DNA of 64,000 bases from assembly GCA_027422505.1 (NCBI GenBank), contig JAPQWV010000735.1, positions 186,001 through 250,000 on the forward strand. Reading direction: 5' to 3'. The translations under genes and the position numbers were made by a program. The notes under the pieces were generated by a model. That model was not told the origin of the DNA and searched no databases. It saw only the letters and a program-made list of their open reading frames with translations. The DNA is from Craterostigma plantagineum. Its lineage: Eukaryota > Streptophyta > Magnoliopsida > Lamiales > Linderniaceae. How positions within the stretch are numbered: position 1 is the first letter of the stretch; every line of letters starts with the position of its first letter. Shown here piece by piece: positions 25,001 to 36,053 of this stretch.

Positions 25001-25793
25001 CATCAGTATCTGTCAGCCTCCGTGGAAAGTAATCCACCAGATCCGCCGCCTGGATAGGGTTCACACGGGATGATTCCCCAAGCAGCTTTTTGTAATATCG
25101 AACTAGTTCGTTGGCCACCTGTTCTTCCCCATCTGCTACGACCCCATTCTCGTCTTCAAGATAGAACCTGGAACTAATAAACCTATGAACTTATTTATGC
25201 ATAAAACCTGCTTGTTAAAGTAAGAGGCGTACCTTTGTAGAGCTTGACTTTGATTTATGTTATGTGAATCTTCCCTTCCTTTTCCTAGCCTTCGTTGAAC
25301 TATTCTTAGGGTTTTTACTACATGACTAGTACTACTAAGAAATCTTGATATACTTCAAATAATCAAAAGTAGAGTTGATGGGACATGAAGCAACGTAGCT
25401 TTCCCCATGCTTAAGTAATTCAAGTTTATCCTAGTAATTGGGCCCTCGTAGAATTGGGCCCACGTAGAGATTCATGTTAGCCCACTTGTCCTAACAATTA
25501 AAATTTTATTACTATTAGTGCTAAAATCTCATGGTCGTAATTCTCCAATAGCTTTGCATCTAAAAATTTCTCCTACCATAATTATATACCTTGTAAAATT
25601 GTTCCTAAATCCCAACTCAATTTCCTACTTACCAGTCACTGGTAGCACATAAACTCATATAAAATTGTATCACATAAAGCATGAAATCATGTAGACACGT
25701 AATACCATAAAATGAGTATCATGCAGTCAAGTAAGTCATATAATATGTATGCATATTTAGTGGCCGACTTACTTACAGGACTTGAGTATTAAA
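22020..25793 (-). repeat. 3' LTR of element C with LINE capture
   Basis: Starts TGTGGCGCCCC and ends with a mutated GAGTATTAAA where GGGTATTACA is expected. It aligns with 30390-33456 except that about 915 bp of that copy (about 31668-32582) is absent here and replaced by a LINE fragment at about 23291-25170. Inverted-repeat blocks AGTAAGTG (22356-22363) and CACTTACT (23032-23039) are present. Confidence 0.9.
23291..25170 (-). pseudogene. LINE (L1-type) reverse transcriptase fragment
   Basis: A 532-residue frame (23520-25118) plus an adjoining frame (23290-23526) encode plant L1-type LINE ORF2. Blocks seen are DKAPGPDGYTSAFY, LIPKG, ADYRPISCCNVLYKVISKIL, AFIPGRRISDN, KVDLAKAYDRVEWDF, GLRQGDPISPY and the catalytic FADD in LTFADDLLLF. 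The zf-RVT-type tail (GNGENSLLWLDPWL) follows after a one-base shift at about 23523. It ends at a stop. The endonuclease domain, 3' UTR and poly(A) are all missing, so this is an internal fragment and not a normal 5'-truncated insertion. Upstream it runs to about 25170 (FYLEDENGVVADGEE). It sits within the element C LTR. Confidence 0.9.
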
Positions 25794-25814
25794 TCCTCCC
25801 CCCTTAAAAGGGAT
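25794..25814 (-). other. Polypurine tract of element C
   Basis: Minus strand reads CTTTTAAGGGGGGAGGA just before the LTR. Confidence 0.8.
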
Positions 25815-25827
25815 TTCGCCCCCGAAA

Positions 25828-28800
25828 TCAGGTAGGGAGAAATAGTTCAGGGTAACAATTTCTCATATCGTCTTCCCGTTCACACGTAGCTTATTTCATG
25901 GACTGATTCTGCCATGGAACTTTCACTAACGGAATTTCTTTATTCCGTAATCTTTTCACCTCGTATATGAGAACCTCTACTGGTCGCTCCTTGTAACTCA
26001 GGTCCGACTTAAGATATTGATAAAGGACTTCGGTATTCAACATGTGGCTTGGATCTGCGATGTATTTTCGCAGCGTCGATATATGGAAGACATCATGAAC
26101 TTGAGCTAATGAACTTGGTAGTACTAGTTGATAAGCTACTTCGCCGACTTTCCCGAGTATCCGAAATGGTCCGATGTGTCTCGGGCTCAACTTACCCTTC
26201 TTCCCAAACCGTTTTACAACTTTCATGGGGGATACCTTCAGACACACATGGTCTCGAATTCTAATGGCCTACGCTTTTGATCTATGTAGCTTTACTGTCT
26301 GCTTTGAGCCGTTTTCATTTGTTCTCGTATATGAGCAATGACTTCGGTTATTTCTTGCACTAGGTTAGGGCCTAGTATTGCTCTCTTCAACCTCATCCCA
26401 ATGGATTGGAGATATACACTTGCGCACGTATAAAGCCTCGTATGGAGCCATGCCAATTGTTGCGTGGTAACTGTTGTTGTAAGATAGTCAACCAAATGGA
26501 GGTATCGGCTCCAATTTCCTTTGAAATCGAGTACGCAGGCTCTCAACATGTCTTCTAACGTCTGGATGGTTCGTTCAGACTGCCCATCTGTTTTGTGGAT
26601 GATAGGCAGTACTGAAGGATAACTTAGTTCCCATGGCCTTCTGTAAACTTATCCAAAATTTGGATAAGAATCTCGAATCACGATCGAAATTGATCGAGAT
26701 TGGGACTCCATGGAGTAGTACTATTTCTTGGATGTACAATTCTGCGTATCGTTTCATGGAAATATTGAATTGATAGGCAGAAAGTGGGCAGATTTGGTCA
26801 ATCGGTCGACGATGACCCATATAGCATCGTGGCCTTTTACTGTCTTTGGCAAGCCGACGACGAAGTCCATTGTAATGTGATCCCACTTCCATTCGGGTAT
26901 GGGTAGGGATTGTAACTCCCTGCCGCTCGTTGGTGTTCTGCCTTTACTTGCTGGCATGTCAGACATTGACTTACAAAGGTTGCTATGTCCCTTTTCATCC
27001 CTGGCCACCAATAGTTACATCGTAAATCCCTATACATCTTCATTGCTCCGCGGTGAATAGAGTACACCGTGACATGTAGTTCCTTCATAATTGTCTTTCG
27101 AAGCTCCTTGTCATTAGGGACATATAGTCGATTTCTGTAGTGCAGACTCCCATCTTCTCCTATCTGGAAATCGAATGGTCTTTGTTCTGGTTGCATTTCC
27201 TTGACCTTTGAGTACAGTTCATCGTTTTCCTGCGCTTTCGTGATCTGTTCCATTAGTGTTGGTCGAAGGGTTAGTGCTGCTAGTCTTGTTTCAGTCTCAC
27301 CCATTGGTATTAGTTCCACTTCGAGCTGTTGTAATTCTGTGCTTACGGTTTTGCGGCTTAGTGCATCCGCAACTACATTTACCTTCCCCGGGTGCTAACT
27401 AATTACACAGTCGTAGTCTTTGACCAATTCGAGCCATCGTCGTTGTTGCATGTTCAACTCCTTCAGAGTGAAGAAGTATTCTAGGCTGTGGTCTGTAAAG
27501 ATCTCACATCATTCGTAATATAAGTAGTGTCTACAGATCTTGAGAGCGAAAACTGCGGCGGCAAGTTCTAAGTCATGCGTTAGGTAATTCTTTCATCTTC
27601 CTTGAGCTGCCGTGAGGCATACGCGACTACGTTCCCATTGCATGAAGACACATCCTAGGCCGTTCTTTGATGCGTCACTGTAAACAGAAACTCCTTTCGG
27701 TCCCCGTGGGTATCGTTAGAACTAAGGTCGAAGTGAGTCCTTTCTTAAGTTCCTGGAAGCTCTGCTCGCAAGCATCGTCCCACCTGAATGGAGTATTTTT
27801 CTTTGTCAGCTTTGTCAGGGTTGATGCAATCTTTGAGAAATCCTTGATGAACTTCCTGTAGTATCCGGCTAATCCAAGGAAACTTCTCACTTCAGTTATG
27901 TTTGTTGGCTGAGGCCAATTAATAATCGCCTCGATTTTACTGGGGTCGACGGAAATTCCAGCTCATGAGATCACGTGCCCCAGAAATACGACTTGATCGA
28001 GCCAGAACTCGCATTTCTTAAATTTCATGTATAGTTGTGTTTCTCGTAATATCTCCAAGACCTCGGATGTTGTTCATGCTCCTCTTTTGTCTTTGAATAA
28101 ATGATGATGTCATCAATAAATACGATGACACATTTGTCCAAAAACGGCTTGAACACACGATTCATCAAATCCATGAACGTGCTGGTGCATTGGTCAGCCC
28201 AAAAGGCATGATCAAGAATTCGTAATGTCCATAGCGAGTGCTAAAGGCCGTCTTCGGGATATCTTCTTCTCGAATCTTCAGTTGGTGATACCCGATCGCA
28301 AATCTATCTTCGAAAATACTGTTGCGCCTCGAAGTTGGTCAATAAATCATCAATTCTTGGGAGGGGGTACTTGTTCTTGATCGTGATCTTGTTCAGTTCT
28401 CTATAATCGATGCAGAGCCGCATCGATCCGTCATTCTTCTTAACAAATAAACGGGTGCTCCCCGTGGTGAAAAGCTTGGCTGAATGAACCCTTTCTGCAA
28501 TAGTTCATCCAGTTGCTCTTTCAATTCCTTCAGTTAAGGTGGAGCTAATCGGTATGGTGCTTTAGAAATTGGTGGAGTCCAGGGACTAAGTCGATCGTGA
28601 ACTGAATCTCACTATCTGGCGGAAGTCCTGGCAAATCTTCAGGGAACACATCGGGAAATTCTCGTAATACCGGGACTTCTAATTTCGGGGGTGAACATTC
28701 TTCTGAGGTCATTGCAAATACGAGGTAGGCTTCACGTTCTTCCCTGATTGGACGTTGTGCCTTCATCGCGGAAATTTTGAGAATTTTGCTGCTCTTACCA

Positions 28801-30243
28801 GATCCCGTGAAGGTGAAGGGGTTGGTATCTGGTAGGTTAAAGATTACTTTCTTATGGTTACAATAAATACTGCTCCATTCTTTGATAGCCAGTTCATTCC
28901 AAGGATCACTTCGTAATCTTTCATTGGAGTGACTATCAGGTCGACGGGCAGGGTCCTATTGTCAACTACCACTGGGCTTTTGCAGAATTTGATTGGTTCG
29001 CGTCGTAGCTCCATGAGGGATGGTAACATAGTATTCATAATCAATTAGGTCAGGTGTAATCCCGAGTCTCGCCACGTAGTTAGTAGATGCAAATGAATGT
29101 CTGGCTCCTGAATCAACTAGTATGCATGTCGGAGTTGAATGGATAAGAAGAGTACCTGCCACTACAGATGGGTTGTTCTCCGTCTGTTCTGAAGTTATCG
29201 TGTACACTCGAGCAGGTACCGTAGGTGGCCTGGCTTGGACTGGTGCTTGACTCCCAGGTGCAGTTCGCGGGCATGCTTCGGAAAAGTGTCCTATCTTGCC
29301 ACACTTGAAACAAGTTGCATTCTGTGAACAGTAGACGCCCAGATGTTGTCGTGTACACTGTGGGCATATTGGTATGGTCTGCGGAAGTCTCCCCTTATAA
29401 GTACTGGGTCGTTGGGGTGGTGTGGGCTTGTTCTGAAAGTTGAGCTTCACATTTTTTGGGACGAATTGTTTCTTCGGGTTGCCTCCACCGCAATTCGGTC
29501 CTTACACAAATTTCTTTTCGCCTCCTGTTCCCGAGTGATCCGGATCTCAGCTTGCTCCGCCACTAACGCACATTCTGCTCCTTGAGCATAGGTAGCTGTT
29601 GCGATCCTGCCATGTTCACGTCCTGATACAGTTTTGGCTTCGGACCTTCCATAAAACGTTCAACCTTCAATGCATCGGTGCTCACCATGTGAGCTGTTCG
29701 AATTTTTTGATATATTCGGCTACATTCATTGGGCCCTTGCGTAGATTGATGCATTCATTCATCCTTTGGGCTCGAACGGAAACGGTAAAATACTAGCTTC
29801 GAAAAAGTTCTTTGAACTGGTCCCATGTCATTGTGACAGGATCTTCAAAGGCGAGGATTGTATCCCACCAATGACCTGCACTTCCTCTCTGTAGGAAGGC
29901 AGCACATAAAACTTTCTCATCTCCCGAAATCCTACTATACTGGAACATGCTTTCCAGCATTCTCAGCCATTCTTCAGCTGCTGTAGTGTAAATGGCATCT
30001 TCGAACGTTGGGGGATTGAGTTTGCGAAATTTTCCCAACTATTTCGACTCTTTCAGCCTGAGACGGTCCACTACTAGACGGTCCGCCCGTGTTAGGTTGC
30101 TGCATCATCTCTTGAATTTGAGTGGATTGTTGTCGCACTAGCTCCGTAAGTTGAAGAATCACCGTATCTCGATTATTAGTAGGAGTTGCGGGTCGCTTGC
30201 CCTTATCCGCACCCCCACTACCTTCTCGTCTTGTTCTACCCAT
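25828..30243 (-). pseudogene. gag-pol of element C, many frameshifts
   Basis: Homologous along its whole length to the element A and D polyproteins but split into more than a dozen frames. From the start at 30243 (MGRTRREGSGG) come the gag capsid region and a CCHC knuckle (CFKCGKIGHFSEAC, within 28962-29450). Then follow a protease with DSGARHSF in place of [10 protein letters not shown] and RNase H pieces, and the integrase zinc region with [10 protein letters not shown] and CLTCQQ. The integrase core ([20 protein letters not shown]) and the C-terminal module up to YPELF and the stop at 25828 come last. Single-base indels and internal stops are spread over the gene, so it is non-coding now. 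Divergence suits the greater age indicated by its LTRs. Confidence 0.92.
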
Positions 30244-30375
30244 TTTCTCTTATACCTTTAAGGCCAATAAATTATGCACATACGAAATTCATATAAACAT
30301 GAAACTTACTAGCAAGGCCGCGTGTGTGCTTTTGAGTATGTGTACATGGACAATCTACAGAACTTGTAACCGAAA

Positions 30376-30387
30376 GCTCTAATACCA
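30376..30387 (-). other. Primer binding site of element C
   Basis: Reads TGGTATTAGAGC on the minus strand, one base off the tRNA-Met primer site, two bases from the 5' LTR edge at 30390. Confidence 0.85.
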
Positions 30388-30389
30388 CC

Positions 30390-33300
30390 TGTGGCACCCC
30401 TGGCTACTACCACCATTCTTGTTACTAATTTAAGTGACTGCATGTAATTTACGAAAATAATAGCTATGAAAATGCGTACAAAATTTTTCCTTTTATACAC
30501 AAGAGTTCTTTCTGTACATTACAAAATATTCCTAGGAAGTAATCACATAGGAGAGTGCGCATGCGTGTTCCAAAAATAATCTATCGGTCAGCCACTCAGG
30601 TCGCATCCATGTACACACTGCTACGTCAAAAGTCCTCCGAGAAGCTTCAAAATTTGGCCTCGCCATCGTAAAGATCACGTACCGTGATCCCGTGAACCTA
30701 CAACACATAAATGAGTGAATGAGCTTATAAAGCTCAGTAAGTGAAAGCCATGTATGCCATGCACGTGTCCTAGTTTGCAAAGTTACCCGCGCCAATGCTT
30801 TCTAGACCTCATATTTTTCTTGCCTTGTCTTGTCATGTAGGGCCCTCGGCTATCTTGCGATGCACCATCATGGAGCTCGAATCCACAAGGGATAAATAAA
30901 TATATAAGTGGCAATACCTACTCATGGGAGGCTAACCCTAGGGCGCCTTTTCTGTCCCAAGGTGGTTTCATACGCCACGCGGACACTTCATACTGGTAGC
31001 CTATTCTGAGGTAGTCAACACCAGAGGTACCCTCGGTGTTGCTTATTCCCTCGCTCGCATCCTCCAGGTTCCACGTTCCACCATGAGGTCATTTGCCCTA
31101 AAATCATGTCTTCTCTTGAACATGTAATGTCTTGAAGGTAACGACATAAGATGACACCGTGGTAGCATAGAAGAGCCATGACTCAACTGTGAGTCGACAT
31201 CAGTCGCCCATATCGATGAATATTTATCGCTCTCAGGCGATCGTATATCTTGCACGCTCTCGTATCCTGCCTTTAGTACTAAACGTGCGTGCATATGAAC
31301 GTGTCATGAATATGCATGTCATGTAACGTAAATAATTCACATAGGAAATCACATAGTATCATAGAGGCACATAAACACATAATTCATGCACATACAATTA
31401 TGTGTTGTAGTTGGGACTTCCACTTACTTGTCGTCCAAACTTATATGACTTACTGCGTTGAAACTCCTTACTTCGTGACCGTTAAACAAAATATCATAAT
31501 GTCAGCGCCATGTCTAAATTAAATAACTAAGCTTGATAAAATTTAATTCGACTAGGCCATTTTGCTGTAGACCCTAATTTGCTCAATTAGGTATCTAGGT
31601 AAAGTTAGTATTTAATTATAACACGTAGAGTTCAATCATTGAAGCCCCAAGCCGCCCGATTGAAGCTCATGGAGTTTCCTACATTCGACCGATCCTTCAT
31701 GTACTAAGGCCCACTTTCAATCGATTATGTGAGTGACATAGGGTTAGGTTTCGACCGATTATAGTGATATTTGATTCAAGGATCGCCCAATTTGTTGAAA
31801 CCCACATTCGCTTGATTTGCCGAGTTGGAGGCTTAGTTTCGCCGTTTCATGACGTCACTCACTATTGGGTCGCCCATTTTAAATACTCATAGTTCTAGTT
31901 ACGCCCGATTCTTCACCTGCCATGTCTCAGATTCACTTTTGTCGTGTCCTTCCCAACCAATCGCCCGATTGGCCTTATATGTGGAGATCACCAATCGCCC
32001 GATTTCATGCATGGATGTCTCACTTTTGTCGTGTGCTTGCGTCATCATCTCATCGCCCGATTGGTCTTGTTTGAGATCACATTCGCCCGATTGAACTTCG
32101 TCATGGCGTCTTCACTTTGGGTCGAATTCTCCATGGCTCAAGATCGCCCAATTCTATGCCTTGAAAACTCACTTCGCCGAGTTTTTCCATTACCAAGTTA
32201 TTTTATTGGTTGGCTCTTAAATCGCCCGAAACTTCATGCATGGGATTCCACATCGATTATAATAAAACTTAAAGGTTGGTATCGAGTCAGGTCAAGACTA
32301 AGGAAACCCTATTTTGGTCGAAACCCTGAGTTCATGGTTTAAATCACCCGAAAGTTCATATACCTTGCTACCTTCGATCGAAACTTGCCTACTTCTTCAA
32401 AATCCTGATTTCTAATCTTTCCAAACGTAACCATAAATTTAATTTCTCATGTTAGTATGATTTATACTTAAAACCCTAAAATCAATTACTTAGCATAAAA
32501 TCGTTGTTCTCCTAGAAAACTATTCTACTTTTGGAAAGCAGTACACTCTATTTCTCGTTCTCACCCTTTAAATTCTTAGGCTTTGAACTAATAAACCTAT
32601 GAACTTATTTATGCATAAAACATGCTTGTTAAAGTAAGAGACATACCTTTCTAGAGCTTGACTTTGATTAATGTTAAGTGAATCTTCCCTTCCTTTTCCT
32701 AGCCTTCATTGAACTATTTTCTCACTTAAGGTTTTTACTACATGAACTAGTACTACTAAGAGATCTTGATATGCTTCAAATTATCAAAGTAGAGTTGATG
32801 GGACATGAAGCACGTAGCTTTCCCCATGCCAGTGGCGGACCCAGCCCATTGGGCATGGGGGGTCAAAACTTTTTGCCCAACTCAATTAATACCTGGCCTA
32901 TATTCAAAAATAAAATAAATTGCTCATTTGGGGGCTCGAACCTCGGTCTTCTCAATCATGATCTTCACTTGGGGGGTCGAGCCACTGGGACACTTTTCAG
33001 AAATTTTTTTGCATATATTATACTTATCATCCTTGCGGTTGGGGGACTTGACCCCCCAAGGATGTGCATGGGTCCGCCCCTGCATGCTTAAGTAATTCAA
33101 GTTTATCCTAGTAATTGGGCCCTCGTAGAGATTCAATTTAGCCCAGTTGTCCTAACATTTAAAATTTTATTACTATTAGTGCTAAAATCGCATGGTCTTA
33201 ATTCTCCAATTGCTTTGCATCTAAAAATTTCTCCTACCATAATTATATACCTTGTAAAATTGTTCCTAAATCCCAACTCAATTTCCTACTTACCAGTCAT

Positions 33301-33456
33301 CCTGGTAGCACATAAACTCATATAAAATTGTATCACATAAAGCATGAAATCATGTAGACACGTAATACCATAAAACGTGTATCATGCAGTCACGTAAGTC
33401 ATATAATATGTATGCATATTTATTGGCCGACTTACTTACGGGACTCGGGTATTACA
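30390..33456 (-). repeat. 5' LTR of element C
   Basis: A 3067-bp LTR from TGTGGCACCCC to GGGTATTACA. It keeps the segment lost from the other LTR, in which the palindromic word AATCGCCCGATT and close variants recur from about 31650 to 32350. The inverted-repeat pair AGTAAGTG (30737-30744) and CACTTACT (about 31421-31428) is present. A 253-bp element interrupts it at 32830. Confidence 0.9.
32830..33082. mobile_element. Small inverted-repeat element (MITE-like)
   Basis: Ends CAGTGGCGGACCCA and TGGGTCCGCCCCTG form a terminal inverted repeat with one mismatch. CATGC is duplicated at 32825-32829 and 33083-33087. The partner LTR has the unoccupied site CCCCATGCTTAAG near 25405, which proves insertion after element C arrived. 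Terminal sequence resembles hAT-type ends, but the duplication looks like 5 bp, not 8. An internal GGGCTCGAACC recalls a pol III B box. No coding capacity. Confidence 0.85.
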
Positions 33457-33958
33457 AAAAGGGGGAGAAGATGGTGCAAATCAAGGTGGTGCAACTTTTA
33501 CTGGCAGTACAAAAGGAACTTCGACAGGGGGAGCTAAAACTAAAACAGAAAGAATCTGAACAGGAGAATGCATTTGAATTTCTGATCCTTATTAATTTTG
33601 CATGCCTGATAGAGTTTTATGCTTTTGTGCATGCTAATTTGCTTCTCTGACATGATTGAGTGTTTAGTTGCCTGACCAATGTTTAGTTTTTGCAGATTTA
33701 ATATTGGAACCTTGGACGGCTTTGAATTAATTTCTAGTACTTTGTTATATTTACTCTAACCACATTTGATTCGTTTTTTGTTGAGTATATTTTTTGCCAT
33801 CCGGGGAAGTTTTGGCACGTAAAATTAGGGGGGATTTCTTCCTCTCCAAAAAGGGGGGAGATGATGCAGAAGAAGAAGCCAGGATGACTGAAGCTTCTGG
33901 TGGACTAATCTAAGTGGATGTGCACAGGTTTTGGGAAGGAAGGCAAAAAAGGGAGAGA
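33457..33958 (+). other. Copia 3' untranslated region with multiple polypurine tracts
   Basis: Contains repeated PPT-like runs: AAAAAGGGGGAGAAG (about 33456), CAGGGGGAGCT (about 33526), AGGGGGGATTT (about 33828), AAAAAGGGGGGAGATGA (about 33849) and AAAAAAGGGAGAGATGA (about 33943). Multiple PPT copies ahead of the 3' LTR are described for Sirevirus-type copia elements. No coding sequence is convincing here; the 88-residue frame at 33384 crosses the element C boundary. Confidence 0.55.
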
Positions 33959-34656
33959 TGATAAAAAAAAATAAAAAATTTGTCTTTTATGCCCAAAATA
34001 ACTGGTACCAACAATAGAAGACATGAAGATATTGTTACCCAAAATAGGATATTGCATCTACCATAAATAGAAGATATGAGATCAGTCATTAACTTGAGAA
34101 GATTCGAACGCAAATATTTACTATATTTTGGAAGTTCTTCGAGGAGATATTTTAGGAGATTCTCAAGCGACCTTTTACCAATTCAAATGGGAGCCAAGGC
34201 CTATAAACAAAGGAGATTTCGAGCTGCCAAAGATGAGCTTTGCACGAGAAACTTTAGAGAGCTTTAACGGAGTAACTTTTGAGAAGAGCGAAACGCACGA
34301 GATATATGAGCGAACGAGAGAAAATTCATAACGAGAGATCGTTCATTATTTTGCTTAGCTTTATTCTTTTCCTTTGAGTCTAGAGTCTAAGACGTAAGCT
34401 TCTAGGACAGGTTTAGAATCTTTAGATTCGTTTTAGGCATGAGCTTACTATCGTCGATAGTTGTTCTTTTTGTAATCCGTTTTTATAGTGGAATTTTGCC
34501 ATGAGGCTCGCAGCAAGTTGAATAACTTGCTGCACAATTTTAGATCTCGTGTCAATCATTTTTCAGTACTAAGTTTCTAATTATATCCGCTCTGCGAAAC
34601 GTTTCCGCTGTGCGTCCTGTGCTGTGTTCAGTGTTACCTCAGCATGAGAGTCAACA
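33959..34656 (+). repeat. Probable copia 3' LTR
   Basis: Starts TGATAAAA directly after the last purine tract and can be ended at GAGTCAACA (TG...CA, about 698 bp). ACCATAAATAGAAG at about 34060 is a TATA-box candidate. There is no second copy in the window, so the right end is inferred from the CA terminus only. Confidence 0.5.
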
Positions 34657-35740
34657 TTTACGTCATCAGTTTATAACTAACTTAATATACATCCATATCG
34701 GGACCACTTCATACATGGTTCGTCGTCGCGGCGTTGTCTCGATCGTCGCGACCGCTTCATAACGGGATCGCCACCGGCCGCGCCTGAGATACGAATTGGC
34801 GCGTTACGATCGTGTCGCACTGACATCTCGGCCGTCTCGGCGCGGCGCGGACGATATGTCAGCCTAACAGCCGAAAGGTCGCCGATTTGATCTTCCTCCA
34901 GATATTACTTGCTGTTTGGTAATAAGGTAAGAAGAAAAAGAAGCGAGGGGCTGGGAATGAACAAAAAGAACCCCAAATTGTGTTTTTTTCTATATTAAAA
35001 TGGTTATTTTATTCATTGGGCTTTTAAAATAAATTCATGATCATAAAGGCCCAACGAATTTTCTACATAAAACACCAACAAAATCCCAAAACATGTTGAA
35101 AGAAATTATCAAGCATGTATAAATTACCATAGCTTTTTTTTATTGAACTAAATATAATAGTACTTTTTCGCCACTCTATGCTTAGAATATAATTATATTT
35201 CATTTTTCTTTATTTTTAAAATTAGTATATTCAATGTCTAATAGATGAAATATAATTTTAACTATATAAAAGAAAAATAATTTTTAGGAATGTAAGTATA
35301 ATGAATAAAAATGAAAGTGATACGAAAATTATTAAAGTAAATAAATAAAAAATAGTTGGGTTAAATTGCAAATTCATGACAGACCAAATATGACAATGTA
35401 TGGTCACCTCGCACCCTTATAATATAATAGATTAGTAGAAAATCTACATTATGTATAATCTTGTGATAATTTTAAACAAAATTAAAGTTTTTTTTAACAA
35501 AACATTATCTATTATAATGGGTAAAGAAACATATATAAATTTTCTATTTTTTCTTTATAAAAAATGTGTATCGTCCGCAACCGCGCGGCGATAATGCAAT
35601 GTATCTGTATCGCTCGTGTCCGCATCGACGTCCGCATCCGCCATGGCGAACCATGACTTCATATGATTATATGTTAGAGTACTATCTATCAAACAAGCAA
35701 GCAATATATATAGATATGAGTTATGATTATGAATCACTAA
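34657..35740. repeat. CpG-rich inverted repeat with AT-rich core
   Basis: A CpG-rich arm at about 34705-34867 (GTCGTCGCGGCG, GGCGCGGCGCGGACGATATG) is matched in reverse by a shorter arm at about 35568-35668 (TATCGTCCGCAACCGCGCGG to CGAACCATGACTTCATATG). Outer ends pair as CTTCATACATGGTTCG and ATGAAGTCATGGTTCG. The core (34890-35560) is very AT-rich and has no coding sequence. It could be a foldback or MITE-like element. It lies 70 bases or more past the stop codon of the G-gamma gene. Confidence 0.5.
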
Positions 35741-36020
35741 CTAACAAGTATAACAACAAGGGGAGCCAAAGCAAGTACAAGATGGGCGGCAGCATCTAGT
35801 AATATTTAACTTTGGAAGAGAAAAGCAGCAGCAAATAGACGAACAGCATTTGGAGGGAAGACGACAGCAATCGTCAAATGAAGGGCATTTGCATTGGAAT
35901 TTGCATTTGCATTTGCACCAACAACAACTATTAGTAAAGCATTTGCATTTCGGCATTCGGGAACAATTCGGCCTTTTGTTAGAGCAGCTTAAAAGCCAAG
36001 AGATCTTCAAACACGACCAC

Positions 36021-36053
<33 letters not shown>

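Larger units (their letters stand above)
22020..33456 (-). mobile_element. Tekay/Del-like element C, complete but decayed
   Basis: A full Ty3/gypsy insertion in minus orientation with a 5-bp target duplication AAAAG at 22015-22019 and 33457-33461. LTRs lie at 22020-25793 and 30390-33456 and have diverged more than those of A and D. Each has its own later insertion: a LINE fragment on the left and a small inverted-repeat element on the right. Gag-pol is broken in many places. The order (5' LTR, primer site, gag, protease, RT, RNase H, integrase, polypurine tract, 3' LTR) is conserved. Confidence 0.93.

Noticed and set aside
32678..33091. 137-residue frame across the element C LTR
   Set aside because: It spans the boundary of the small inverted-repeat insertion, so it cannot be an old gene.
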